64,000 nucleotides of DNA from Oxalobacteraceae bacterium (GTDB lineage Bacteria; Pseudomonadota; Gammaproteobacteria; Burkholderiales; Burkholderiaceae_D): assembly GCA_947374865.1 (NCBI GenBank), contig CANCDR010000007.1, positions 1 to 64,000 on the forward strand, given 5' to 3'. Under the pieces are notes generated by a model that made no database searches, was not told where the DNA came from, and saw only the letters and a program-made list of their open reading frames with translations. Every line of letters begins with the position of its first letter. Within the stretch, counting starts at the first letter, position 1. The position numbers and the translations under genes are program-made. Below are positions 10,701-17,667 of this stretch, piece after piece.

Positions 10701-13700
10701 GGTGACCTCTTACAGGGTGGTGACGGCGACGACCGGCTGGATGGCGGACTGGGTGACGATACGCTCAACGGGGGCGGCGGCAATGACACGCTGATCGGCG
10801 GAGGCGGCAGCGATACCTTTCTGGCGGATTCAGCCAGCCATATCTATTTTGGTGATGCTGAACTGGCCATCAACTGGGATAAATTCTGGCATCCTCCAGC
10901 TTATCTGGACCGCAATGGATCAGCGCGCGTAGCCGATGAAAATATCGCTTCAACAGCGAATACTATTGCGCTGGATGCGTTTAAGGGACTGCAAAATTAT
11001 GTTCCCAATAAGGCCTCCGACAGCATCGATTATACGAATGCAGCGCTCGCGCAGGTCGGCATTTATGCGGATTTGTCACTAAGCTCGACAACGCTCAATG
11101 GACAAATCCTGCATCGTGGTCAAGTCCTCAAACAATGGACACCTGCCGCTGGCACTAGTGGTAGTGGGAGCGGCGGCACCGATCAGCTCATCGACATCGC
11201 CAATCTGACCGGAACAAAGTACGCCGACACCATCATCGGCAGTGATCTGGCGAACCAATTGGACGGTGGCTTGGGGAATGACACGATCGACGGCGGCGAC
11301 GGCAATGACACCCTGATCGGCGGCGGTGGCAATGATTTACTGACCGGCGGTAAGGGAGATGATTATTTTATCGGGTGTAATTCCATCGTTTTGCAAGCGA
11401 GCACCAACGGCGTCAGTGCTGATGGTGGGGTCATGTCGCAGCACACCATCAATGTTGATATTCGCACGGGCAATCAAGAGACGATGCACGGCGGCGACGG
11501 CTTTGATATTCTCGATTACAGCAACGGTGCTACATCGAAAGGCATCTTTGTTTCTCTGCTGACCAACACCGTCGTTAAATCCTTCAATGGTCTGGATGCG
11601 AGTAGCAAGCCGATCGGTAGTGTGCATGATTTTATCGATGGCTTTGAAGGTGTCACCGGCAGTCAGGCGAATGATTTTCTGGAAGGCGACAATGGTGCCA
11701 ATATTCTCATCGGCATCGAAGGCAATGATTCGCTGACAGGCAATGGGGGCGATGATCTGATGGCCGGCGGCAGCGGCAATGATTGGCTCAGCGGTGGCGG
11801 CGACAATGACACGCTGCTCGGAGGCAGCGGGGACGACACACTGCTGGGCGGTGACGGCGATGATATCCTCAAGAGCGGCACCGGACAGGATTCTTTGGAC
11901 GGTGGCGCAGGTACTAATTTTGCCGACTATTCTTCCGAACTGCCTGGTCTGAGCCTGCTTGGCATTCAAGCCAATCTTGAAACCGGCAAGGTATTCAAGT
12001 CAAGATTGGCCGACGGGTCGCTGCAAGATCCCACACAGTTTGATCTGCTCACAAATATCAACGGCATCACCGGCACGGACAACGCGGACGACATCAACGG
12101 CAATAGTCTGAGTAATGTGCTCAGCGGCGGCGCTGGCAATGATCTGATTGTTGGTGGTGCCGGTGACGACATCATCAGTGGTGACGAAGGCGCAGATACC
12201 CTGTTGGGCGGCGATAATGATGATCTGTTTATCCAGTCGATGGAACGATCGAATGATGTGATTGATGGTGGAGATGGTTGTGACACAATCGATTACAGCC
12301 GGACCGTGTTCCCGACTGAACAACGTTATGGCTTACCTGACGGAACCGGCATCATGGCCGATCTGATGACGGGGCGTATAGAAAAATATCACGCCACGAC
12401 AAATACCAGCGCTACCAGCGCTACCGGCGTGGACACGGTGAGTCATATCGAAAATATTATCGGTACGACGCTCAATGATGTCATCGATGGTGATAACCAT
12501 ATTAATGTCCTGTACGGCGCTGCGGGCAACGATCGCCTGAGTGGCAATGGGGGTGACGATGTGCTCAACGGCGCAGAGGGTAACGACACCCTGTTGGGCG
12601 GGGATGGCAATGACATACTGATGGGAGATGTCGGCGCAGACCTGATGTACGGCGAAGCGGGGGATGATCAGTTCTTTCAAAGCCTGGATAAGGAAAACGA
12701 TACCCTCGATGGCGGCGACGGCGTCGATACACTCGACTACGGCGGCGAAAAATTCGATGGTGGCACGCGGGAGGGGATGGGCAGTTCAGGTATCTGGCTG
12801 GATATGTCGCAGGGAACGGTAGAGAAATTCAGGGGGGCTGCGGTTGGCACTGTGGTTGGCACTATGGTTGGCACTATGGTTGGCACTGCAGCAGGTATCG
12901 ATACGATTCGACAAATTGAAAACGTCATTGGCAGCACCCTCAATGACACCCTGATCGGCGATGCCAATAACAATAGTCTAGGCGGCGACGATGGTCAGGA
13001 CACACTCTTTGGTGGTGCGGGCAATGACACGCTATCAGGCGGGTCAGGCGCTGACCTGATCAATGGTGATGGCGGTGATGACCTGATCGCGCAAGATATT
13101 GAACAGGTGTGCGACTCCATCGACGGTGGCGACGGGTGCGATACGCTTGACTATAGCCTGAATAACTTTGCCTCAGGCTCGCGTGACTTGATGGGTAGCA
13201 TCGGCATTGTGGCCGATATCGCGCTCGGCAAGGTGCTCAAATACGCGAAGGTGAATGACGCAGCTTTTGACACCATCAAGCAAATCGAAAACCTGACTGG
13301 CACCACGCTCGACGACACGCTTTTGGGCGACGAACAGGATAACGTACTCAACGGCGAGGCTGGCAATGATCGTTTGGAGGGTCGAGGAGGAAACGATCTA
13401 CTGCTCGGCGATAGAGGTAATGACACTTTACTAGGCGGTAAAGGGTCCGACACCTTAGCTGGCGGTGCAGGATCGGACGTCATCGATGCTGGCGCGGATG
13501 ACGACCTCATCCTGCAGCAATTCAATGAGGGCAGCGACACCATTGACGGCGGCGATGGTGTGGATACGCTCGATTACAGCGTCACGCAATTAGATCCGGC
13601 AAATCGTACTATGGTTGGAATTGTGGCCAATCTACAGACAGGTCTCGTGAAAAAAATGCTGCCCGATCAGACCGGAGGACTGGATACGGTAAGCCATATC

Positions 13701-14765
13701 GAAAACCTGATCGGCACGACCCAGTTCGATACGCTCATCGGCAATGCGCAAGACAATGTCTTAGTCGGTCTGGATGGAGATGACCGCCTGACCGGCAACG
13801 ACGGTAATGATTCGCTATATGGTGGCGCCGGCAATGACACGCTCGACGGCGGCCTTGGTGCAGATAGCTATTACTTTGATCTGGGCGATGGATGCGACAT
13901 CATCAAAGACGTATCAGGGTCTAAAAAAGATGTGGATGTCCTCAATTTTGGATCCGGCATCGGGTTGAAAGATTTGTGGTTTACCAAGGTGAATAGCGAT
14001 CTGCAGATTAATGTTCTGGGCCAAAAGGATCAAGTCACGATTTCTGGTTGGTATCTTGGTACCGATCATCAGATCGAAATGATTTCAACAAATCAGGGGG
14101 GCTATTTCCAGAACACGCTGTTGGATCCACTCGTCACCGCCATGAGTAAAGTCAAGATGCCTGAGGCGAGCATCAAGCTGCCGACGGCTGTTCAAAGTGC
14201 CATCTCGAGCGCCTATCAAATTGATACGAAAGATCGGGTCGTCAGAGGCGCGGATAGGGATGAGAGTCTGGCCGGCGGGAGCGGCAATGATTTGCTTTTA
14301 GGCGGGATGGGCAATGATAATCTAAGCGGCGGTCTGGGCGACGACACGCTCGACGGCGGGACTGGCAACGACCTCTTGAGCGGTGGCGCTGGAAACGATA
14401 CCTATGATTTGCTGGGGAACTTTGGCGACGACACGATCACCGAGACCGCCAACACGGGCACGGCGGATGTGCTGGAGTTTGGCGCCGAGCTCGACCCGCA
14501 ACAATTATGGTTCCAGAGAATTAATCAGAACTTACAAATCAGCCAAATTGGCAGCACTAATCGCGTGACTTTGCTGAACTGGTATGACACGACATCGGGC
14601 ACGATCGAACAATTCAAGATCGGCGATCGTACCCTGCTCGGCAGTGAGGTGCATTACTTGGTGGATGACATGAGGAACTCCCCGCTGCCCACCGGACTAA
14701 GCAATTTGCCGCCGGCATATCAAACGACGATTAAACCGGACATTGATCGGTACTGGAAAATGTAA
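7740..14765 (+). CDS. Large HlyA-type RTX cytolysin, acylated and type I secreted
   Basis: This 2341-residue protein combines a HlyA-like N-terminal half with an expanded RTX region. Residues 1-500 contain hydrophobic pore-forming segments, for example around 361-384 and 420-465. Residues 560-800 follow HlyA, with ITFLTPLMAPGDE and then SGKNQY holding Lys617 (HlyA Lys564), and TGKRTDTVQYRE holding Lys773 (HlyA Lys690). RTX nonapeptides of the GGxGxDxLx type run from about 803 to 2230 in roughly ten blocks. Between 1440 and 2060 lie about five modules of 123-156 residues, each with a DTLDYS-type motif, a GIxADL-type motif and an IENxIGTTxxDT motif. Two haemolysin-related domains follow (around DLWFTKV and QLWFQRI), and the C-terminus should hold the secretion signal. 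It is more than twice the length of HlyA (1024). The target cell is unknown. Confidence 0.9.
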   Translation: MPTTSSPVTDPNSQAFKDLDLERKELDQKIAEQNKAINDQLDLYKKIKDPQNAYQRYLVSDRMLKAYQRTTVLKNQWMLNLLQPNYPANTYGELGEYAFLAYDKATLMMSQQFLASTALQGITGALSSSNFYSTDPEKKLLANWTLERSIAAAAVHTVGFLANAVRWSANDTADLIDIYELGDINRQGFDLQEELELSEEFRDARERITGRKNIRGNIQAGMHFILAANAFVNMGVIISHIPASSSTMTNDDVQKRLELILQATALACSGTTNFVYSLGAVDLARKKSWSAAGSIIGALNGLANMAMLIPTISNPDNPEGLKIAAGVQMGTEALSGGLQVLSNMKLAMNLAQGEELAVAGRIPGIGIAVAAIAVAVSPLEIYGLIEQNNYADALLDAGKNEEGYGGDTLLGEFYKDKTDANAGFVGANFAVSVVGAAVSYACMVGGITAIVGVGLQLLCSGISAILKGIEQEVIERIARDYAQEIINFPGGAHAYFENNLSMQYGQIKKDVDTQKYLQNLQTTNGVDSVVAITTLTSTKTALDLAATTKLADQMATANAYVDRFIAGEVEADAKLTLDPSTGNLNVPSQGKKSQYITFLTPLMAPGDETRKTVESGKNQYATTLDIISKGVWTIQASGDGNTTLDVRNVVSKLFVPSTTATPPVVDTAHLSLNASEPRVLKAAQPAVPAHIQDIDLKITTGEGDDTVIAGASKTTFDGGGGINTMNYDALPENAWITVGPNPNCNDEQIVTKHMGTAEVYAEVTDTNTTQTGKRTDTVQYREMALKSLAVGDVTDTLIHVTYVIGSRGNDRFKGGVGADFFVGGDGNDLLEGGEGNDFLSGGKGGDTLDGGSGQDYADYSDAPGGLGVRVVLEEMPGRGIGYAWDNFTPDAMTSSTSIVNSIMNSGLLHKDTLISIENVRGTNFSDLLQGSTADNVLIGMGGNDSMSGLDGDDLLQGGEGNDSLDGGNGSDFLDGGSGNDTLIGGSGGDLLQGGDGDDRLDGGLGDDTLNGGGGNDTLIGGGGSDTFLADSASHIYFGDAELAINWDKFWHPPAYLDRNGSARVADENIASTANTIALDAFKGLQNYVPNKASDSIDYTNAALAQVGIYADLSLSSTTLNGQILHRGQVLKQWTPAAGTSGSGSGGTDQLIDIANLTGTKYADTIIGSDLANQLDGGLGNDTIDGGDGNDTLIGGGGNDLLTGGKGDDYFIGCNSIVLQASTNGVSADGGVMSQHTINVDIRTGNQETMHGGDGFDILDYSNGATSKGIFVSLLTNTVVKSFNGLDASSKPIGSVHDFIDGFEGVTGSQANDFLEGDNGANILIGIEGNDSLTGNGGDDLMAGGSGNDWLSGGGDNDTLLGGSGDDTLLGGDGDDILKSGTGQDSLDGGAGTNFADYSSELPGLSLLGIQANLETGKVFKSRLADGSLQDPTQFDLLTNINGITGTDNADDINGNSLSNVLSGGAGNDLIVGGAGDDIISGDEGADTLLGGDNDDLFIQSMERSNDVIDGGDGCDTIDYSRTVFPTEQRYGLPDGTGIMADLMTGRIEKYHATTNTSATSATGVDTVSHIENIIGTTLNDVIDGDNHINVLYGAAGNDRLSGNGGDDVLNGAEGNDTLLGGDGNDILMGDVGADLMYGEAGDDQFFQSLDKENDTLDGGDGVDTLDYGGEKFDGGTREGMGSSGIWLDMSQGTVEKFRGAAVGTVVGTMVGTMVGTAAGIDTIRQIENVIGSTLNDTLIGDANNNSLGGDDGQDTLFGGAGNDTLSGGSGADLINGDGGDDLIAQDIEQVCDSIDGGDGCDTLDYSLNNFASGSRDLMGSIGIVADIALGKVLKYAKVNDAAFDTIKQIENLTGTTLDDTLLGDEQDNVLNGEAGNDRLEGRGGNDLLLGDRGNDTLLGGKGSDTLAGGAGSDVIDAGADDDLILQQFNEGSDTIDGGDGVDTLDYSVTQLDPANRTMVGIVANLQTGLVKKMLPDQTGGLDTVSHIENLIGTTQFDTLIGNAQDNVLVGLDGDDRLTGNDGNDSLYGGAGNDTLDGGLGADSYYFDLGDGCDIIKDVSGSKKDVDVLNFGSGIGLKDLWFTKVNSDLQINVLGQKDQVTISGWYLGTDHQIEMISTNQGGYFQNTLLDPLVTAMSKVKMPEASIKLPTAVQSAISSAYQIDTKDRVVRGADRDESLAGGSGNDLLLGGMGNDNLSGGLGDDTLDGGTGNDLLSGGAGNDTYDLLGNFGDDTITETANTGTADVLEFGAELDPQQLWFQRINQNLQISQIGSTNRVTLLNWYDTTSGTIEQFKIGDRTLLGSEVHYLVDDMRNSPLPTGLSNLPPAYQTTIKPDIDRYWKM
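12404..12430 (+). repeat. Three 9-bp in-frame tandem units inside the RTX gene
   Basis: The units taccagcgc, taccagcgc and taccggcgt follow each other without gaps and encode a Thr-Ser-Ala-type linker. They sit just before a GVDTVSHIEN motif, the same place in the module where the 12-bp array at 12842 occurs in the next module. Confidence 0.75.
12842..12889 (+). repeat. Four 12-bp in-frame tandem units inside the RTX gene
   Basis: The units ggttggcactgt, ggttggcactat, ggttggcactat and ggttggcactgc encode a repeating Val-Gly-Thr-Met/Val linker between two RTX modules. Copy-number change would stay in frame and only alter linker length. Confidence 0.9.
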
Positions 14766-14955
14766 GTGCACCGGCATAATGCAGCGACCGATGCGGGGCG
14801 AGAACAAAATAGCCATGCTTTGCATCGGCGCGAGGTCGATTTGATGCCTTATGGACACACATTTCAGGCTGCCCAAGCCCCTCATGTAAGAGCAAACCCG
14901 GTCCTGGCCAAGGATTTGATAGAATGTCGCCTTTACTATCGCTACGAGACTGGTC

Positions 14956-15612
14956 ATGAATATCGAAAAAGCCCGCTTCAACATGATCGAGCAGCAGATT
15001 CGCACCTGGGATGTGCTCGACACCGACGTACTGGATTTGTTGCTGCTGGTAAGGCGCGAGGCATTTGTTCCCATCGGCTATAAAAGCCTGGCCTTTTTTG
15101 ACACAGAAATCCCCCTGTCGTCCCAAGCCAGTATGTTCACACCGAAACTCGAAGCACGCCTAATGCAGGAAGCCTCACCTAAAAAACATGAGGTTGTACT
15201 GGAAATCGGCGCCGGCTCTGGCTATATGGCTGCCCTGTTGGCACACAAAGCGCGCCATGTCACCACGGTAGAGATTGATCCGGCACTGGTGAGCATGGCA
15301 GAAAAAAATCTGCGCGACTATGGCGTCAGCAACGTGACGGTCGTGGAAGGTGACGGCGCCCGCGGCTGGGAATCGGATCACGCAAGCTATGACTTGATTA
15401 TGGTTTCCGGCTCGCTGCCCGTGCTGCCTGACTCACTACTTCAGCAGATTAAAGTGGGCGGTCGCCTGCTGGCGATCGTGGGCGAAGCTCCGATCATGAG
15501 CGCCCAGCTGGTAACCCGGGTCACTGAGGCGGCTTTTCATACCGAAGTCTTATTTGAAACACAAGTTGCCCCGCTGCGTAATGCGCAGGCAGTGCCGCAC
15601 TTCGCGTTTTAA
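14956..15612 (+). CDS. PCMT-family SAM-dependent methyltransferase
   Basis: This 218-residue protein has a class I methyltransferase fold, with the SAM-binding motif LEIGAGSGY at about 82-90 and an acidic motif II (VEIDPALV). It belongs to the protein-L-isoaspartate O-methyltransferase family by its N-terminus (NMIEQQIRTWDV, RREAFVP). However, the canonical SQPYIVA-like substrate stretch is replaced by QASMFTPKLEA, so isoaspartate repair should not be assumed. It is followed 8 bp later by a rhodanese and then tolC, an arrangement common in Burkholderiales. About 190 bp with no clear terminator separate it from the RTX gene, so readthrough is possible. Confidence 0.85.
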   Translation: MNIEKARFNMIEQQIRTWDVLDTDVLDLLLLVRREAFVPIGYKSLAFFDTEIPLSSQASMFTPKLEARLMQEASPKKHEVVLEIGAGSGYMAALLAHKARHVTTVEIDPALVSMAEKNLRDYGVSNVTVVEGDGARGWESDHASYDLIMVSGSLPVLPDSLLQQIKVGGRLLAIVGEAPIMSAQLVTRVTEAAFHTEVLFETQVAPLRNAQAVPHFAF

Positions 15613-15620
15613 GGACCGGC

Positions 15621-15944
15621 ATGCAACAGATTACTGCACCTGAATTAGCCGCCTGGCTGGCCGACGCTAGCCGGGCTCAACCAGTCTTGCTGGATGTGCG
15701 TGAAGCATGGGAAGTCGCGCTGGGTGTAATCGACGGCGCTGTCGCCGTGCCGATGCAAACCATTCCTGAACGCCTGCAGGAACTTGATGAGGATGCCGTT
15801 ACCGTGTGTATCTGCCATCATGGCAGCCGCAGCGCATCGGTGGCGCATTTTCTGACGCAGCAAGGCTTTGCGCAGGTGATCAATCTGACTGGCGGCATGC
15901 ATGCCTGGGCCACGCAAGTTGATACGGCCATGGCGACCTACTAA
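15621..15944 (+). CDS. Single-domain rhodanese (GlpE-like)
   Basis: This 107-residue cytoplasmic sulfurtransferase has one rhodanese domain. The CxxGxR active-site loop reads CHHGSR at 65-70, with Cys65 as the likely sulfur carrier. The N-terminal LLDVREAWE motif and the C-terminal LTGGMHAW are typical of the family. It lies 8 bp after the methyltransferase and 66 bp before tolC, so the three are probably one unit. The physiological acceptor is not indicated by the sequence. Confidence 0.9.
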   Translation: MQQITAPELAAWLADASRAQPVLLDVREAWEVALGVIDGAVAVPMQTIPERLQELDEDAVTVCICHHGSRSASVAHFLTQQGFAQVINLTGGMHAWATQVDTAMATY

Positions 15945-16010
15945 ATCGTGACAAAATACGAACCTTCTTCTATCCATCACTAATGATAAAAACGCCACTG
16001 GAGAACCCTC

Positions 16011-17330
16011 ATGCGTAAGACCCTTATTGCGAGTTTCATCACCGGGGTATGTTTATCACTGAATGCCCATTCAGCCGATCTGCTGCAAATTTATCAGGAA
16101 GCCCTGGCCAATGACCCGGTATTCGCCAGTGCGCGGGCCAGTCAGGTAGCGGGCCAGGAAAAAATAACGCAGGGCCGCGCGTCTCTCCTGCCGGCCGTGA
16201 ACCTGACCGGTAGCTCAAGCCGTACGACACAAGAACTGATCACGGCGGCTAACAATCCAAGAGGTGACTTTACGACCTCCGCCTATACCTTATCGCTGTC
16301 GCAGCCACTGTTTCGCTGGGCGAACTGGGAGCAATACCAGCAGGGCAAACTGCAAACTGCAGTCAGCGAGGCACAATTTGCCCAGGCCCAGCAAGACCTG
16401 ATCGTGCGTGTATCGCAGGCCTATTTTGATGTGCTGACATCGCAAGATGCACTAGCATCCGTGAAGGCACAAAAAATCGCCATTACCGAACAACTCGCTT
16501 CGGCCAAACGTAATTTTGAAGTCGGCACTGCCACCATCACCGATACCCATGAAGCGCAAGCGCGCTACGATTTGGCCGTGGCACAAGAATTCGCTGCCTT
16601 GAATGATCTGGAAATCAAGCGCACCGCCCTGCAGCAGATTATCGGCAAACCGAGCCCGGATCTGGCCATCTTGCGTACCGGTGTTAAGCTCAATTCACCT
16701 ATGCCAGCGGAACTCGACCCTTGGGTATCGAGCGCAGAAAAGCAAAACTACAACGTCGCCAGCTCAGAACTGTCGCTCGAAATTGCCAAACGTGAAATTA
16801 GTCGTAACCGCGCAGGCCATTTGCCCACATTAGATCTGGTCGCCAGCAAAGCGCACTCAACCCAGAGTGCCGTGCTGACTGCCTCGGGTGCGACCTCGAC
16901 CAATAATAATTCGGTCGGCGTGCAGTGGACGATTCCGCTGTTTGCCGGCTTCGGCGTTGACAGTAAAGTGCGGGAAGCGATTGCCCTTGAAGACAAGGCG
17001 CGCGCTGATCTGGACAATGTACGGCGTACTGCCGCACAAGGTGCACGACAAGCTTTTCTGGGGATGAATAACGGTCTGGCGCAAGTCAAGGCGCTGGAAG
17101 CGGCAGAGATTTCCAGCCAGTCTGCCCTGGAGTCGAATCGTTTGGGATATCAGGTCGGCGTGCGGATTAATATCGACGTGCTCAACGCCCAGCAGCAGTT
17201 GTTTTCGACCCGCCGGGATCTGGCCAAGGCCCGTTACGACACCATGATGAGTGGCCTCAAACTCAAAGCCGCTGCGGGTACGCTGAAAGAAGAAGACCTG
17301 ACGATGCTCAACGGATTATTGGTCAAGTAA
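16011..17330 (+). CDS. tolC: Outer-membrane channel protein TolC
   Basis: This 439-residue TolC-family protein forms a trimeric outer-membrane channel and periplasmic tunnel for type I secretion and drug efflux. A signal peptide of about 22 residues ends at HSA before the mature start DLLQIYQEALANDP. The protein shows two internally related helical halves, seen in the repeated long Gln/Ala helices and the paired tip regions (FEVGTATITD and YQVGVRINID). A Shine-Dalgarno GGAG precedes the ATG. It is the only outer-membrane exporter in the window and lies 1.2 kb past the RTX gene, so it is a natural partner for the HlyB/HlyD pair, though TolC usually serves several pumps. Confidence 0.95.
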   Translation: MRKTLIASFITGVCLSLNAHSADLLQIYQEALANDPVFASARASQVAGQEKITQGRASLLPAVNLTGSSSRTTQELITAANNPRGDFTTSAYTLSLSQPLFRWANWEQYQQGKLQTAVSEAQFAQAQQDLIVRVSQAYFDVLTSQDALASVKAQKIAITEQLASAKRNFEVGTATITDTHEAQARYDLAVAQEFAALNDLEIKRTALQQIIGKPSPDLAILRTGVKLNSPMPAELDPWVSSAEKQNYNVASSELSLEIAKREISRNRAGHLPTLDLVASKAHSTQSAVLTASGATSTNNNSVGVQWTIPLFAGFGVDSKVREAIALEDKARADLDNVRRTAAQGARQAFLGMNNGLAQVKALEAAEISSQSALESNRLGYQVGVRINIDVLNAQQQLFSTRRDLAKARYDTMMSGLKLKAAAGTLKEEDLTMLNGLLVK

Positions 17331-17391
17331 GTTCGGGCCAAGTCGCTCACCCTAAAAGCTGAATTTCTCAGCACATCGGAGCATCGGTGCA

Positions 17392-17667
17392 TCAGCGCCG
17401 GATAGTCTGCCGTAATGCCTCCACGCTCACCGACGCCTGAACCTCAGGCGTCGGTTTGCTGGCCTGATCGCCACAGGCATCACAGCCCCCGCAAGCACGA
17501 TTCTGTTTCGCCATCAAGCGCTCTACCAGCCGCTGTAAGCCAAGCCGACGTGCCAGCCTGATCTGCCAACGCGTCAATGCCTCACGCAGAACACGCGGGC
17601 CGTAGCGCTGGAATACCACCAGCGCAGCGCCAAGTACGATCAGGGCGACGATCACTTCCTGCATCAT
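17392..17667 (-). CDS. Small Cys-rich membrane protein linked to FeoB
   Basis: This 91-residue protein has one N-terminal membrane helix (about residues 4-20), a basic segment, and a CGGCDACG cluster near 60-67, then a polar tail. Its ATG overlaps the feoB stop in ATGA, so translation is probably coupled. The gene takes the place of feoC, but it is not a winged-helix protein. Small proteins with a membrane helix and clustered cysteines are known beside feoB in many bacteria. A role in metal handling or Feo assembly is plausible but unproven. Confidence 0.75.
   Translation of the reverse strand: MMQEVIVALIVLGAALVVFQRYGPRVLREALTRWQIRLARRLGLQRLVERLMAKQNRACGGCDACGDQASKPTPEVQASVSVEALRQTIRR

Noticed and set aside
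11337-11969. 210-residue minus-strand open frame inside the RTX gene
   Set aside because: It is the complement of GGxGxD repeats, which read as Ile/Ala-rich repeats; an artefact of repeat coding.
10500-13900. Regular DNA repeats that might be mistaken for a CRISPR array
   Set aside because: The repeats are degenerate, of 18-27 bp without unique spacers, and encode in-frame RTX nonapeptides.
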